Positions 23,725-35,214 are shown, counted from the stretch's first letter. The stretch is 64,000 nt of DNA from Nostoc foliaceum FACHB-393 (GCF_014698505.1 NZ_JACJTD010000008.1:1-64000), one strand, 5' to 3'. Notes: generated from the letters alone by a model not told the origin. Numbers and translations are program-made.

Positions 23725-26700
23725 ATGTATTGGAAATGGGGCTTTAGACTATTAATTGTATTCTTCGGGCTGTGGCTACTCCTGGATCTGGGTTCCCGCG
23801 TGGGAGCAGAGATTTTTTGGTTTCAGGAAGTCGGCTACCTCCAAGTATTTCTGTTGAGGCTAGTGACTCGTGGCGTTTTGTGGGTAGTGGTGGCTGGGAT
23901 AACTGCTGCCTATTTACTGCTAAACCTGGCTCTCGCACAACGGTTAAAATATCCCCAGTCTTTGAAGATTGAAGAAGTGAGGCGTGAGGAAGCAGAACTG
24001 AGCAGCGAATTAAAGAATTTTCTCAGTCCTCATTATTCAAGACACAACGAAACCCGAACACTTACGCCGCAACGCTTTAAACCATTCAGATTGCGCTGGT
24101 TATTACCCCTAGCTTTCGTACTGAGCTTGTTGATCGGGTTAATGCTGGCTCACTATGGTCAAATTGCTCTTTCTTACTGGCATCCTCCAGTTAATAAAGC
24201 TAATCAACCCATTATTGCCCTATTTCGACTAGAGACAATCTGGCAATTGTTGAGGCAGATTGTCTCTCAAGTCTGGTATCTCGGCTTAATTGGGGGAATA
24301 ACGATCGCAATCTTAATCTATCCCCAATTTTTATTAACTGCGATCGCAATTCTCTTCAGTCCTATTTTTGGGTTGATCGTATTCCAAAACTGGGCAAAGG
24401 TGCTGCAATATTTTCACCCCACCCTTTTCAACAGCACTGAGCCTTTATTTGGTCGAGATATCAGCTTTTACGTCTTTTCCTTACCCTTTTGGGAGCTGCT
24501 AGAACTCTGGCTGATGGGATTATGTTTGTATGGCTTTGTCGCCGTTACTCTCACTTATCTCTTGTCGGCGGACAGTTTGAGTCAGGGGATTTTCCCTGGT
24601 TTTTCACCCCAGCAGCAGCGTCATTTATCCGGTATGGGTGGCTTGTTGATGCTGGTAGTGGCTCTGAGTTACTGGCTGAGTCGCTATGAACTCGTGTATT
24701 CTAACCGTGGTGTTAGTTATGGTGCCAGCTACACGGATGTGATAGCCCAGTTGCCAGCTTATACCGTTTTGTGCATTGTGGCAGTAGCGATCGCAATTTA
24801 CCTACTTTGGCGAACGTTTTTCTGGAAACCCAAATCCCAGTATCGTCGCTTGGTATTTTACGGATTAGGGGTTTATCTAGTACTAGTTGTATTAGCTGAT
24901 GTTGTTGTACCTACTCTGGTGCAATATTTAATTGTCTTACCTAATGAGTTGCAACGGGAGCAACCCTACATTCAGCGGACTATCGCTTTGACTCGCCAAG
25001 CATTCGATCTAGAGGCGATCGATTCCAGAGGCTTCAACCCTCAAGGAACACTGACTGAAGCTGATATTCGAACTAATGACTTGACAATTCGGAATATTCG
25101 CCTTTGGGATCAGCGACCACTGTTAGAAACTAACCGTCAGCTGCAACAAATTCGGCCATATTATCGGTTTCCCGATGCCGATATTGATCGGTATACTCTG
25201 AAAACAGATGTAACTTCCCGCCCACCATCTGCCCCTCGAAAACCACCAGAACCTCAGCAGGAAGCAATTGAATCAACAGAAAGGCGGCAGGTACTGATTG
25301 CTGCACGAGAATTAGACTACACTGGCGTACCACAGGAAGCTCAAACATGGGTTAACCGCCATTTAATTTATACCCACGGTTTCGGGTTTACTGTTAGCCC
25401 AGTTAATACAGTTGGGCCGGGTGGGCTACCAGAATATTTTGTCAAAGATATTAGCGGTGATAGTAGCGCTCTGACAACTTCCAGTGAAGCCATTCGTGAA
25501 AGTATTCCCATTGGGCAACCCCGAATTTATTACGGTGAAATAGCCAATACTTATGTGATGACTGGCACAAGAGTTCGCGAGTTAGACTACCCAAGTGGTA
25601 GTGATAATGTTTACAATTCTTACGATGGTCTGGGTGGCGTTGAAATCGGTTCAGCATGGCGACGGTGGTTATTCGCCATGTATTTGAAAGATTGGCAGAT
25701 GGTGCTGACGCGGGACTTTTTGCCAGAGACAAAAGTGCTACTGCGGCGAAATGTCAAGCAAAGAATTCGAGCGATCGCACCTTTCCTCAAATTTGACAGC
25801 GACCCTTATTTAGTAGCCGCTGCGGCTAATCAAGATTTCCCAAGTAATCCCAGTTATCTTTACTGGATTGTTGATGCTTACACAACAAGCGATCGCTATC
25901 CTTACTCAGACACTGGTAGCGAAAGTATTAATTATATACGTAACTCGATCAAGGTAGTAATAGATGCTTACAACGGCAGTGTGAATTTTTATATTGCCGA
26001 TCCAAGCGATCCGATCATTGCCACTTGGTCAAGGATATTTCCCAACACTTTCAAACCGCTCAGTGCTATGCCAGTTACTCTCCGCAGTCATATCCGCTAT
26101 CCGGTGGACTTTTTCAAAATTCAATCTCAGCGGTTGATGACCTACCACATGACCGACCCACAGGTATTTTACAATCGGGAAGACCAGTGGCAGATTCCTA
26201 ACGAAATCTATGGCAGTGAAACCCGTCCGGTAGAGCCTTATTATTTGATTACTAGTCTACCCACTGTACCGTTTGAAGAATTTATTCTGCTTCTACCTTA
26301 TACTCCCCGACAACGGACTAATTTAATCGCTTGGTTAGCGGCGCGATCGGATGGCGATAATTACGGTAGGCTATTACTATATACTTTTCCTAAAGAAAGA
26401 CTGGTCTACGGCCCAGAGCAAATTGAGGCGCGGATTAACCAAGACCCAGTGATTTCTCAGCAAATTTCCCTGTGGAATCGCCAGGGTTCGAGAGCAATTC
26501 AGGGCAATCTACTAGTAATTCCCATTGAAGAATCGCTGCTGTATGTCGAGCCAATCTATCTAGAAGCCACACAGAATAGCTTACCAACGTTGGTGCGGGT
26601 AGTCGTGGCTTACGAAAACCGGATTGTCATGGCACAAACCTTAGAACAAGCATTGCAGGGAATTTTTAAACCAGAAGTCACGCCAGCCCCTGCGATTATT

Positions 26701-26733
26701 CGTCCTTTTGAAGAAGCAGCCCCACCTGGTTAA
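23725..26733 (+). CDS. UPF0182 family large membrane protein
   Basis: About 1,000 residues: seven or so N-terminal transmembrane helices (to about residue 400), then a large extracytoplasmic domain. Typical UPF0182 blocks are visible: [49 protein letters not shown] and [20 protein letters not shown]. The family is widespread in cyanobacteria and actinobacteria, with no established function. An ATG five codons earlier (23710) lies in repeat DNA, so I prefer [10 protein letters not shown] at 23725. The acidic or proline-rich end (EEAAPPG) is normal. Confidence 0.88.
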   Translation: MYWKWGFRLLIVFFGLWLLLDLGSRVGAEIFWFQEVGYLQVFLLRLVTRGVLWVVVAGITAAYLLLNLALAQRLKYPQSLKIEEVRREEAELSSELKNFLSPHYSRHNETRTLTPQRFKPFRLRWLLPLAFVLSLLIGLMLAHYGQIALSYWHPPVNKANQPIIALFRLETIWQLLRQIVSQVWYLGLIGGITIAILIYPQFLLTAIAILFSPIFGLIVFQNWAKVLQYFHPTLFNSTEPLFGRDISFYVFSLPFWELLELWLMGLCLYGFVAVTLTYLLSADSLSQGIFPGFSPQQQRHLSGMGGLLMLVVALSYWLSRYELVYSNRGVSYGASYTDVIAQLPAYTVLCIVAVAIAIYLLWRTFFWKPKSQYRRLVFYGLGVYLVLVVLADVVVPTLVQYLIVLPNELQREQPYIQRTIALTRQAFDLEAIDSRGFNPQGTLTEADIRTNDLTIRNIRLWDQRPLLETNRQLQQIRPYYRFPDADIDRYTLKTDVTSRPPSAPRKPPEPQQEAIESTERRQVLIAARELDYTGVPQEAQTWVNRHLIYTHGFGFTVSPVNTVGPGGLPEYFVKDISGDSSALTTSSEAIRESIPIGQPRIYYGEIANTYVMTGTRVRELDYPSGSDNVYNSYDGLGGVEIGSAWRRWLFAMYLKDWQMVLTRDFLPETKVLLRRNVKQRIRAIAPFLKFDSDPYLVAAAANQDFPSNPSYLYWIVDAYTTSDRYPYSDTGSESINYIRNSIKVVIDAYNGSVNFYIADPSDPIIATWSRIFPNTFKPLSAMPVTLRSHIRYPVDFFKIQSQRLMTYHMTDPQVFYNREDQWQIPNEIYGSETRPVEPYYLITSLPTVPFEEFILLLPYTPRQRTNLIAWLAARSDGDNYGRLLLYTFPKERLVYGPEQIEARINQDPVISQQISLWNRQGSRAIQGNLLVIPIEESLLYVEPIYLEATQNSLPTLVRVVVAYENRIVMAQTLEQALQGIFKPEVTPAPAIIRPFEEAAPPG

Positions 26734-26754
26734 GTCTAAATAGTTACATAGGGC

Positions 26755-26808
26755 TACAGGTAGCGTAGACGCGCAGCGGCTTGTCGTAAGACATCGCCAT
26801 TAACAAAA
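26755..26808. repeat. Dispersed gcgtagacgcgcagcgg repeat
   Basis: A copy of the Nostoc-type palindromic sequence gcgtagacgcgcagcggctt with cgtaagacatcgc. Relatives are at 37568-37635, 40340-40445 and 58329-58375. Confidence 0.6.
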
Positions 26809-26865
26809 TTTATTGCAACAGACATAGTTTAATAGTTCAACATATGTAATAGACACTAAAAGTTA

Positions 26866-27048
26866 ATGAACATGGTGCAAAGTAACCAACTAGAGATTCG
26901 CCACATTAGTCCTAAAGTGAGGCAGTTGATTCAAATGTACGCCGATGTTAATAACTGTACGCAACCTGAGATGTTGGAACGCATTGTTTTGGAGTGGAAC
27001 GCCCAACAAAGCGAGAGCGAACGACCGCCAGGAGACGAAGATGAATAA
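26866..27048 (+). CDS. Small hypothetical protein, possibly ribbon-helix-helix
   Basis: 60 residues: a short beta-like stretch (NQLEIRHIS) then two helices (PKVRQLIQMYADVNNC, TQPEMLERIVLEWNAQQ) and an acidic tail. The strand-helix-helix pattern resembles CopG-like regulators or small antitoxins, but no clear signature is present. ATG 26866 and ATG 26872 are both possible starts. No partner gene is adjacent on the same strand. Confidence 0.5.
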   Translation: MNMVQSNQLEIRHISPKVRQLIQMYADVNNCTQPEMLERIVLEWNAQQSESERPPGDEDE

Positions 27049-27105
27049 CTTTCTGCTACAATCTTTAGTCCGCTTCTAGCGATAGGCTTTCATGAATTTG
27101 GCTCT

Positions 27106-27579
27106 TTAGTTGTAGAAAAACTTTCTAGAGATTGGGTCTTGTTTGAGGGATTGAATAAAATCCCTCAAAGTCATCATGCTGCCCGTTAAGGTGAACTTAG
27201 GAGTGCCATTTGGAGCAACGATTCTCACTTCACCATCTTGGATCTGAATCTTATTTTTAATACTATCCCATAGAGTATCGAAGCTCTCATCATCCTTGCA
27301 ACCATTGGCTTCAAGGAATCTTTGGTGTACTTCTGTTTTGAGTGCTAGTGCTTCCGCTGCTTGAGTCCGCGCCTCAAAGTGCTTAATTACATCTTCGTAA
27401 GCACTCTCTTTTAGAGTTTTGTTTTCAGCCTGAACTTGCGCTAACTGAGTTTTTATAGCTTGTAGTTGGGACGCTAAAGCGGCTGATTTCTGGTATTCAA
27501 GTTTTAAGGCTTGCTTTGCATTCGCTAACAAGGCTTTATAATCTAGCTGATCTTGATCTTGATTTTTTTCGGATTGCAT
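27106..27579 (-). CDS. Coiled-coil hypothetical protein
   Basis: 157 residues. Residues about 12-90 are a strong coiled coil (LKLEYQKSAALASQLQAIKT, QAENKTLKESAYEDVIKHFE). The C-terminal half is globular (FLEANGCKDDESFDTLWDSI, VRIVAPNGTPKFTLTGSMMT). The layout recalls scaffold or phage-type structural helper proteins, but no family is recognised. It lies downstream of, and co-oriented with, another unknown gene (27685-27987), with a 105-base gap. Confidence 0.6.
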   Translation of the reverse strand: MQSEKNQDQDQLDYKALLANAKQALKLEYQKSAALASQLQAIKTQLAQVQAENKTLKESAYEDVIKHFEARTQAAEALALKTEVHQRFLEANGCKDDESFDTLWDSIKNKIQIQDGEVRIVAPNGTPKFTLTGSMMTLRDFIQSLKQDPISRKFFYN

Positions 27580-27684
27580 TTTTATCTCTTGATCAACAGA
27601 TTTTCGGTGAAAAACTCTCGTCAGTTCTATTACAAAAGCTGGCGAGAGTTCAGTAAATATTTTCTGTGTTATCTGAGTTATTGG

Positions 27685-27987
27685 TTATTTCACCAATAAT
27701 GGTGTTTCCGAGTGAGGATTCTCCTGGATACTACTCAGACTAGAACTGATGTGGGAGCGGATAGCTCGTTCATAAACACTAGTCTGCTGAGTGCGTACCC
27801 CTACAGCTTGATATATTAAGTTAACATCTGGGAATTCAGACCAATACATCAAAAAAATGTCTTTAGCTGGAGTAATAATTTCATAATTATTCTCTTGTCT
27901 TTTCTTTCTGAGCTTACAATTATTTAGTTGCAATTTTTGTCTGAATAGTTGTTCAAATTCTGAAATTAAATCTGAAGTAGTTTTCAT
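27685..27987 (-). CDS. Hypothetical protein
   Basis: 100 residues, mixed alpha/beta, including LISEFEQLFRQKLQLNNCKL and ITPAKDIFLMYWSEFPDVNL. The tail is serine-rich. No signal peptide or known motif. It may form a two-gene unit with the coiled-coil gene downstream. Confidence 0.5.
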   Translation of the reverse strand: MKTTSDLISEFEQLFRQKLQLNNCKLRKKRQENNYEIITPAKDIFLMYWSEFPDVNLIYQAVGVRTQQTSVYERAIRSHISSSLSSIQENPHSETPLLVK

Positions 27988-28232
27988 GGTTTATACACGT
28001 TAAAACGTGTTAATGATGCAAAGACTATCTTGTGATACTACTGAGTATGACACTTCAGATACCTCTTACAATATAGTGTATCAGTTATCCGGTATTTGAG
28101 GATTTCAAGTTTATCTTTGCGTACTCCTTTGGTGATTTGGCTATGTGCGTAGCGTCTTTAAGAGTTGCGGTACTAGCATCCTGTATAAGTTAAGTACAAC
28201 AGCTAAATCATAGCTTTGGGGGCATTCAGTAC

Positions 28233-29636
28233 CTACAGGCTACAGCCTGGGACTTCAAGACCCTCTGCAAAGCTGATTAATTCCAAGTAATCTGGATTTT
28301 CCAGCAACTTTTTGGCTGCTAGCAATCCGGCGATGCTCCAAGTTTGATAAATTCTAGCTTCTTTGCCAATCAAACGACCATTGTTGCCATCGTAGTATTC
28401 CGGAAATTGATCCTTAAATAAACGCCTTTCGGCAATGGCTATAGCTGCTTGAGCAAGTTCTGTTCGACCTGCTTTCATTGCCGCAGCGGTAAATAACCAC
28501 AGTAAAACGGGCCAGTTACCACCGTTGTGATAAGACCAAGCCCTGTTCTTAGAGTCACATCCTGTAACAATTCTCCACTCTAAACCATCCATTGCTGGAA
28601 AGCAGATTTTAACAGGCATATAGCCGATCAAGTCTTGCCAACGTTGGGCAAATAAATTCATAATGCTTTGAGATTCTTTTTCACTGGCTAAGGAAGCTAA
28701 GATTGACATCAGATTTCCCAGAGCAAAAAAGCGAAAATCTATCCGTCCCGGCCCCAAATTTCCCGCTAGATATCCTCCAGTTTCGGGCAACCACTCGGTC
28801 AACCAAGTGGGGATTGATTCTGAGTTGATGTTGAATTTATTAACAATTTCTTTACCAAATTCGTTATCTTTGTAACGATAAATTTCCCCCAATCGCTTCA
28901 GGTCTAGCCAGTAATAGTTGCGGATATGATATTTCAAAGATCCCAATCGCCTATTGACTTTGCCAAGGTAGCTATCGCCATCCCCATCTGGTAAAAGCAA
29001 TTCACTAGCAGCCCTGAGAGATGCATAGAATAACACCTGAATTTCTAGAGGATGTTCGTAGACTCCCATACGACGGTCAATCATAAACGCGCCATCGGGA
29101 ACTAACATTGTTGGATACATGGAAAAGCGATGTACCAAGCAAAGATCCAAAATTAACTTAATTCCTGCTTGAAAATCTGGTTGACGCGCTAGAGTCAAAT
29201 CGCCTGTAGCTTTTTCATAGGCGCGTAGCAAGAGAATCCACCACATACAAGAATCAATTGGGGGAACACGAGCGATCGCCAGTTCACCAAAATCAGCGAC
29301 CAAAAATTCCTCATTCCCATTAGAGTGTACTTTGAAACTTGCAGGCATTAATCCCGCTCCCGGTTCAAAGCAGTCTATCTGCTTTTCGTGACTTTGTAAT
29401 TTCAGTGTTTCTACTAAGAAGTTACGCACAATCTCTGCTTTGCCGTGCATGAGAAACACTAAGGCAGAAGGGACAAAATCACGCAGAAAGCACTGATCGT
29501 AATTGAGTGCATCTGACTCCGCATCTCTGGCGGCTACAGTACCAATGGGTCTTCCCTGGTAATAAATTATCGACTCTTCCAACAATTCCCAGGCTTCTGC
29601 TTCCAGCAGAATATTCTTATCGATCGCGCTAGTCAT
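28233..29636 (-). CDS. GH100 alkaline/neutral invertase
   Basis: A 467-residue enzyme that hydrolyses sucrose to glucose and fructose in the cytoplasm. Family blocks are clear: [60 protein letters not shown], and [16 protein letters not shown] near the end. The length matches cyanobacterial InvA/InvB. In Anabaena such invertases feed carbon to heterocysts or control sucrose pools. I cannot tell InvA from InvB here. It is followed upstream on the same strand by an SDR of the glucose dehydrogenase type, so the two may act on sequential sugars. Confidence 0.9.
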   Translation of the reverse strand: MTSAIDKNILLEAEAWELLEESIIYYQGRPIGTVAARDAESDALNYDQCFLRDFVPSALVFLMHGKAEIVRNFLVETLKLQSHEKQIDCFEPGAGLMPASFKVHSNGNEEFLVADFGELAIARVPPIDSCMWWILLLRAYEKATGDLTLARQPDFQAGIKLILDLCLVHRFSMYPTMLVPDGAFMIDRRMGVYEHPLEIQVLFYASLRAASELLLPDGDGDSYLGKVNRRLGSLKYHIRNYYWLDLKRLGEIYRYKDNEFGKEIVNKFNINSESIPTWLTEWLPETGGYLAGNLGPGRIDFRFFALGNLMSILASLASEKESQSIMNLFAQRWQDLIGYMPVKICFPAMDGLEWRIVTGCDSKNRAWSYHNGGNWPVLLWLFTAAAMKAGRTELAQAAIAIAERRLFKDQFPEYYDGNNGRLIGKEARIYQTWSIAGLLAAKKLLENPDYLELISFAEGLEVPGCSL

Positions 29637-29698
29637 GGGCGTTTAATTCCACTAATAATATGTATCGGCTCAATTGTGGAAAGTACGCAAGCCTTACC

Positions 29699-30508
29699 TC
29701 AAGCTGACCAGCTTTCTCGGAAGTCAGCATAGAGAGTCAATCCACCATCTACAAATAGGGTTTGTCCGGTGATGTAGGCGGCTTCATCCGAAGCTAAAAA
29801 AGCTACTGCGGCTGCCATCTCCTCACAGGTGCCAGCACGCCCCATTGGGATGTGACTTTCCACGATCGCCTTTTTTTCGGGGTCATCTATCCAGGCTTGA
29901 TTTATTGGCGTGACTGTTGCTCCGGGGCCAATGGCGTTGACACGAATACCTCGGCTGGCATATTCCAATGCCAAGCTTTTGGTCAGGTTTTCCATACCGC
30001 CTTTGCTAATGGAATAACTGATATACATTGGTCGCGGAATAATTTCGTGAACGCTGGAAATATTAATAATCACCCCTGGACGATTAAGAGACAGGAGGTG
30101 TTTAATAGTTTCACGGGCGCAGAGATAAGCACCCCGGAGATTGACTGCAATTACCCGGTCAAAGTCTGCTGTGGTAACTTCGTGGGATGGACTTTCTGTT
30201 TGAATGCCAGCATTGTTAACTAGAATATCTACACTGCCAAATTCCTTTACTATGGTGTTGACCATCTCAACAATGTCTGATTCTTGGGAGACATCTCCTT
30301 GAACCAGTAGGGACTTCACACCACAGTTTTCGATATTTCCGCAGGCTTTTTGCAATGCCATTTGTTCCGTTTCTGCCCCAGCTTCCGGGTGTTTGCGGTA
30401 ATTGATGGCGATGTTGCACCCTTCTTGAGCGAGCCTGATAGCGATCGCTTGACCAATACCTGAAGTTGCACCTGTAATTAAAGCATTCTTTCCTTTTAAG
30501 CCTATCAT
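29699..30508 (-). CDS. SDR family oxidoreductase, glucose 1-dehydrogenase-like
   Basis: 269 residues, classical short-chain dehydrogenase. The cofactor motif TGATSGIGQ is near residue 13, NNAG in LVNNAGIQTE, the catalytic serine in NISSVHEI, the YSISK active-site pair, and ITGQTLFVDGGLTLY at the C-terminus. Similarity to Bacillus-type glucose 1-dehydrogenases is strongest, but substrate assignment within SDRs is unreliable. It lies 62 bases upstream of the invertase gene on the same strand, which suggests an operon linked to free glucose. Confidence 0.85.
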   Translation of the reverse strand: MIGLKGKNALITGATSGIGQAIAIRLAQEGCNIAINYRKHPEAGAETEQMALQKACGNIENCGVKSLLVQGDVSQESDIVEMVNTIVKEFGSVDILVNNAGIQTESPSHEVTTADFDRVIAVNLRGAYLCARETIKHLLSLNRPGVIINISSVHEIIPRPMYISYSISKGGMENLTKSLALEYASRGIRVNAIGPGATVTPINQAWIDDPEKKAIVESHIPMGRAGTCEEMAAAVAFLASDEAAYITGQTLFVDGGLTLYADFRESWSA

Positions 30509-30731
30509 ATTTCCTCCCTAAGCTGCCCTTGCTTGAATTTGCACTCAGTCAAACAATTTTGGATTTTAGATTATTCTTTTCAACATCCCAAGTTGGCACT
30601 GTCAACCCCCAATGGAGGGAATTCAAAAATATAATGGTTCTCGTTTGCATGAAGTACATTTCATCCCCAACCCTCTCCTTGCAAAGTACGCTCTACACAC
30701 AAGTTATCCGATTCCTCAAAAGTCCTCTAAA

Positions 30732-30811
30732 ACCTCACCCTGTCCTATCGGACATCCCTCTCCTTACTAAGGAGAGGGACAGGTTTTACACAAGCAAAAC
30801 CAGGGTGAGGT
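30732..30811. repeat. Nested inverted repeat (acctcaccctg type)
   Basis: The outer arms ACCTCACCCTG and CAGGGTGAGGT enclose a second hairpin CCCTCTCCTT-ACT-AAGGAGAGGG at 30756-30778. It is a common cyanobacterial intergenic repeat and accounts for most of the 328-base gap between the SDR start and the end of the next gene. Confidence 0.7.
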
Positions 30812-30836
30812 ATCTCAGGGGCAATAGTATTAGTCC

Positions 30837-31496
30837 CTAGCGCAAATTCGCTGGCACATTTTCAGGAACTACCCAGTAATAAATAGTTTTGCCCTCTACA
30901 TTCAGCGTTTGCTGTGGTTTCCAATCGCCCATATCGAAGGCGTGGGAGACAATGCGAGTCCCAGGTTTGAGTTCACTCAATAGCTTGGGACGAAGTTTGG
31001 CGTTGACCTCTGGCAGTAAGTAAAGTGTAACTACTGTTGCTTCACTAAAGTCAGTGGTGAACAAATCTTGCTGGACAAACTTCACGCGATCAGTTACCCC
31101 TGCCTTTTGGGCATTTTCATTGGCTTCTTGGATACGTTCGGGATTAATATCTATGCCGACACCGCGCGTACCAAACTTTTGTGCCGCAGTATTGACAATT
31201 CTCCCATCACCACTACCAAGGTCGTAAAGCACATCATTCTTACCCACTTTTGCCACTTGCAACATTGCATCTACCACTGGCTGTGGTGTAGGTACATAGG
31301 GAACATCGCCGGGGCGCTCTTGTGGTTGAGTTGTGGGAGTTGTAGCAGCTGGTGTTTCGGTTTCGGTCTGACCAGTCAAAGTAGAAGGTTGTGTCCCGGC
31401 TTCTAAGTCTGTCCCTTGCGGTGTACACCCAGCAATTCCCAAGCTGGTAATACTAACCCCTGTAACCATTAGAAACAGAATTTTTTTGAAGTTCAT
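30837..31496 (-). CDS. Exported lipoprotein with class I methyltransferase domain
   Basis: 219 residues. A lipoprotein signal ends in LGIAGC near residue 24. A Thr/Pro-rich linker (ETETPAATTPTTQPQERPG) follows. A Rossmann methyltransferase core then begins with NDVLYDLGSGDGRIVNTAAQ (motif I), GVGIDINPERIQEA and KFVQQDLFTTDF. The motifs look intact, yet the lipobox predicts a location outside the cytoplasm where S-adenosylmethionine is not expected. The protein may be retained on the inner face, may bind another ligand, or the signal may be misread. Confidence 0.8.
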   Translation of the reverse strand: MNFKKILFLMVTGVSITSLGIAGCTPQGTDLEAGTQPSTLTGQTETETPAATTPTTQPQERPGDVPYVPTPQPVVDAMLQVAKVGKNDVLYDLGSGDGRIVNTAAQKFGTRGVGIDINPERIQEANENAQKAGVTDRVKFVQQDLFTTDFSEATVVTLYLLPEVNAKLRPKLLSELKPGTRIVSHAFDMGDWKPQQTLNVEGKTIYYWVVPENVPANLR

Positions 31497-31604
31497 GAAT
31501 TTTCTCCTTGATTGAGTAGCTTGTGGTCAGTAGTTAGTAAAACAACTGACAGTCGTAAAATTTTGAATTGCTTTGGGTTGCACAATCCAAAATCCAAAAT
31601 TGGA

Positions 31605-32969
31605 TTAAGTCCTACGTTGGCGATAGTTATTCCAGAACAACACGGGGATACCTGCTGCTACAGCTAAAACACCTGCGACTGCTCCCACACCTGTATAAAC
31701 CAAGCTGGAATAAAGCAGGTAACCGCAGACGGCACAAAAGAGTAATGGTGTGAAAGGGTAAAATGGCACACGGAATGGACGCACTATGTGGGGTTCACGG
31801 ATTCGCAATACCAGCAGTGATATGCCCGAAAGCAAGAAGAAAAACCAAAATATTGGGGCGGTGTAATCCACCATTGTTTCAAAGCCTTTGCGGGTGAGCG
31901 TGCCTAAAAAAACCAGTGCTAAGGCGATCGCAGCTTGCAACAATAAGGCATAAGTAGGACTGCTTGGACGTTGTTGCCAGCGTCCCATAAAACCAAATAG
32001 CGAAAAATCCTGTCCCAGAGCAAAATTAGTACGTGCTCCGGTAAAGATTGTGGCGTTGGTTGCTCCTAAAGTAGCGATCGCAATCAATACACTAATGAAC
32101 AAGGCTCCCGATTCGCCCCAAAGAGAGCGCATTAAATCTGCGGCTACTGCTTCTGACTGGGCCATGTTTGTTAATCCCAGTCCCCGCAGGTAAGCCAGAT
32201 TGATCAGTAAGTAAATGGCAGTGATGATGCCAATACTCCACATTAGCGATCGCACTATATTACGTCGTCCATCTTGAATTTCTGCCGAGATGTAAGCGGC
32301 TTCATTCCAACCGCCGTAGGAAAGCAGCACAAACACCATCGCTAGCCCCCACGTTCCTGATGATGCAGATTCTACAGGGGCGGCAGTAGCAGAATTAGGA
32401 ATGGCGGTAAGCCCAAGAATTACTACCAGCAACAAACCCAGAACTTTCGCAGCACTCAGCAAATTTTGCGTCCACTTACCCTGTTGTAAACCGATGATGT
32501 TCAAAGCAGTTAAAAGTGCGATCGCTATGGCTGCATAAATAGAAGACGAAAACGTTCCTAGCCGCCATATCTGAGAAACATAATCGCCAAAAACAAATGC
32601 CAACAGGGCAATAGAGCCAGTTTGAATTACTGTCATCCGCGCCCAGGCAAATAAAAAGGCGACTCTCCGCCCGAATGCACGTTTCAAATAATAGTAAGCA
32701 CCACCAACATCGGGATAGACAGTTGCCAACTCTGCATAGCAAAGCGCTCCTACCAGAGATACCACACCACCAATTAGCCAAAAAAGCAGTACGGCAAAAT
32801 CACTACCTGCTTGATTTGCCACTAAAGCCGGGGTTTGAAAAATCCCCGCCCCGATGACAATACCGACAATCAAAGCTACTGCATCTGGTAATGTCAGCGA
32901 TGGCTTGGGTACTGCTACTTGATCTGTTGTTGTCTGCTGAAGCAAACTGTAGTCTTTACGTCTACTCAC
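31605..32969 (-). CDS. APC family amino acid permease
   Basis: 454 residues with about 12 transmembrane helices. The first contains the family motif VGIVIGAGIFQTPALVA. LIGGVVSLVGALCYAELATV follows in helix 2 and YISAEIQDGRRNIVRSL before helix 6. It is probably a proton-coupled transporter or exchanger of amino acids or polyamines in the cytoplasmic membrane. The substrate cannot be predicted. The start MSRRKDYSLL gives a normal cytoplasmic leader. Confidence 0.88.
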   Translation of the reverse strand: MSRRKDYSLLQQTTTDQVAVPKPSLTLPDAVALIVGIVIGAGIFQTPALVANQAGSDFAVLLFWLIGGVVSLVGALCYAELATVYPDVGGAYYYLKRAFGRRVAFLFAWARMTVIQTGSIALLAFVFGDYVSQIWRLGTFSSSIYAAIAIALLTALNIIGLQQGKWTQNLLSAAKVLGLLLVVILGLTAIPNSATAAPVESASSGTWGLAMVFVLLSYGGWNEAAYISAEIQDGRRNIVRSLMWSIGIITAIYLLINLAYLRGLGLTNMAQSEAVAADLMRSLWGESGALFISVLIAIATLGATNATIFTGARTNFALGQDFSLFGFMGRWQQRPSSPTYALLLQAAIALALVFLGTLTRKGFETMVDYTAPIFWFFFLLSGISLLVLRIREPHIVRPFRVPFYPFTPLLFCAVCGYLLYSSLVYTGVGAVAGVLAVAAGIPVLFWNNYRQRRT

Positions 32970-33684
32970 ATTACTCCCTTATTAGTGTTGAGTGGGGACT
33001 CGCCGCTTTGTTTCATCTTTTTTTGCACTGTTTTACCTAATATCTCTATAGTTCAAAACAAATGTGACTCAAAAATGACAATCATCAGTGATATGTCTTC
33101 AAACGGTAATATCCATCTCGCCACGTTCAGATCAATCTCCCTAGAGCGATCGCTTCAATTTCTCTTGCTAGACAACATCTATGCTTGTCAGAACAATGGC
33201 AATTTAATCTGAAACAAGGAACCATGTCCCAGTTCGCTGTTAATTCCCCAATGTCCGCCTTTTACTCCGATTTTTATCAGAAGTATTTACATTGTTAGTT
33301 TGTATGAATTCTGGTAATAGGGTAGAAAATATTACTCAATAAAACGTCTTCCGTGAGTGGGATTTATAGTTATCTAAAGAATGATTGACTAATAGCAGGT
33401 AATCGTGCTTTGTTTTATCAAGCAGCTAGAGACAGTGATCGCTTAAAACTTCAGACTCAGTAGGGGTGCACATCTGTGCGCCCCTAATAAATAATTCAGA
33501 ATTGAGCAACCTTTTGGTGGGGAGATTCACTTATCACCACTTTCTTATTGACCACTAAATATACATGTTAATTGAGGACTTAAACCCCTTGATTCATGAG
33601 CTTTTTCGTTCAAAAACATTCTGAATTCTGGCTTATAACTCCTGAATTATTTATTGATAAAAATATTTTGTTAGCCTTAATGCT
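32970..33684. other. Gene-poor stretch
   Basis: About 715 bases without a convincing gene; a short plus-strand frame at 32919-33212 overlaps the permease start and looks accidental. A REP palindrome (33461-33488) is the only structured element seen. Confidence 0.5.
33461..33488. repeat. REP-type palindrome
   Basis: GTAGGGGTGCACA and TGTGCGCCCCTAAT arms form a near-perfect hairpin. Outer arms are as in the RAYT-linked REPs, with another core. Confidence 0.65.
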
Positions 33685-34113
33685 TTAATATCTGCTACTG
33701 GGAAAAAGTAGAATATCTATTAATTCGCCCATGATCAAACCCAATACGGCTAGGACTGTTAAAATCCAAAATGAATCTAGCTTATTGAAACCAGCAAAAC
33801 GCATTTCCAAATCAGCTAAAAGCGTAGTTGCTAGGGGTATGAGAAAAAGCCTTAATAATAACGACCAAGTTGCTACTAAAGCAATTGATATACTTAAAAA
33901 TAATATAACAACTAAGGTTTGAGAGCCAAATTCAACTAAACGCTCTAACCAAGAAATACTTTTCCGCACTACAGCTATAACCATAGCAGCTACAAAAGCT
34001 CCTACCAACCAAATAATATGATGAGCAGCAAGATACCATCCCAGGAGAGTGTAAGCCAACCATAGTAATACTAAAGGCATCAAAGGAATCCTGTCAAAAA
34101 ATTCCACATTCAT
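33685..34113 (-). CDS. Conserved membrane protein, unknown
   Basis: 142 residues with four predicted transmembrane helices: LMPLVLLWLAYTLLGWYLAA, IIWLVGAFVAAMVIAVV, TLVVILFLSISIALVATW and FWILTVLAVLGLIMGELIDI. Between helices is a charged loop (RKSISWLERLVEFG). No catalytic motif or family recognised. The gene stands alone between two gene-poor regions. Confidence 0.6.
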   Translation of the reverse strand: MNVEFFDRIPLMPLVLLWLAYTLLGWYLAAHHIIWLVGAFVAAMVIAVVRKSISWLERLVEFGSQTLVVILFLSISIALVATWSLLLRLFLIPLATTLLADLEMRFAGFNKLDSFWILTVLAVLGLIMGELIDILLFPSSRY

Positions 34114-35214
34114 ACTGCCAAAGCTTATAAAAATACCGAGTTGATAGTTGATATCTTAATTATAGTCAAACTTGTTAACACCCTAATTTCTAAATATACT
34201 AACTTTGCTCAGGATATTCCTCTATCTACAGAACAGATTTAAGGACATCCTCTTTGGTCGTGACAATATATAGATTCGGGAATCTGAGCCTTAGATGCCT
34301 ATAAGGTCTATAGCAACAACAGCTTGTTAACTTGTAAATTTTATACCTAGTAATCTAATCTAACTTGGTTTGATGCGATCGCTTGTAGCTTAAAGATCAG
34401 ACAATCACACTTATCCTGCAATCACAATATATTAGTTGTACGTATATCAATTCAAAAAACAGTTACATTTAAAATAAGTATTTGCTATTTTCAGAACAAG
34501 AGTACTAGATTTGAAAATACTAGGATGTATAAGCAAATTGATTTTGACTCTCAGCTATTTGCCATGAAATTTAATAAAGAGGTGGTTACAATTCACTGTG
34601 TACAACTTTGACAACTGTCCACAATACTGTTGCATGTCTCAAGCTCATGGTAATATTATTTTACTGTCAGGAGATATTATTTTATACATTAAATTGTAAC
34701 CATGCTGAAACAGCTAGTTAGGTGTGCTACCTCCAAAAAACAAAAAATTATTCAACCCACCCAGAAAATCAACAAAAGCACCAAGGTGCAAAGCACAGAG
34801 CTTTTGAAAGTCTGCTTATATAAGATACTAAAGAGCTAAAAAAGCCCTTTTTTAGGAACCATTACAGCCAGCTAAGAAGGCATAAAAACCTCATAAAATG
34901 GCAAAAAATTAGACAAGAGTAAATAGACAATTATTGACGCGATGTCAATTGCTTTTTGTATATGTAAAAATATCAAAAAGCTAAATTTATGTTGCCAATA
35001 AAAAATTGAAATTGTGTGTTTTATTTAGATATTGATAGTTTTTGTACTTAGTTACCCATATATCAAAGTCCTATTTGATGGGTGAAAACTTAAGCTACCT
35101 TCGACCAAATGAGGCAAACACTTAAATTGAACAAACGATTTAAGACTGCTAAATCAATCCTGATTTAGTAACGACTGGATTATTAACAACGTAAGCAAGA
35201 GTAACAGGAAAAAC
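34114..35214. other. 1.1-kb gene-poor stretch
   Basis: Strongly AT-rich, with no reading frame I would defend. It includes a symmetrical A/T-rich hairpin CTAAAAAAG-CC-CTTTTTTAG at 34836-34855 that could terminate in both directions. The right end should carry the promoter of the gene at 35215. Confidence 0.5.

Noticed and set aside
32919..33212. 97-codon plus-strand frame
   Set aside because: It overlaps the start of the permease gene antisense and has no protein-like features.
34836..34855. Hairpin as terminator of a missed gene
   Set aside because: No coding frame leads to it from either side. Left as an unexplained structure within the gene-poor stretch.
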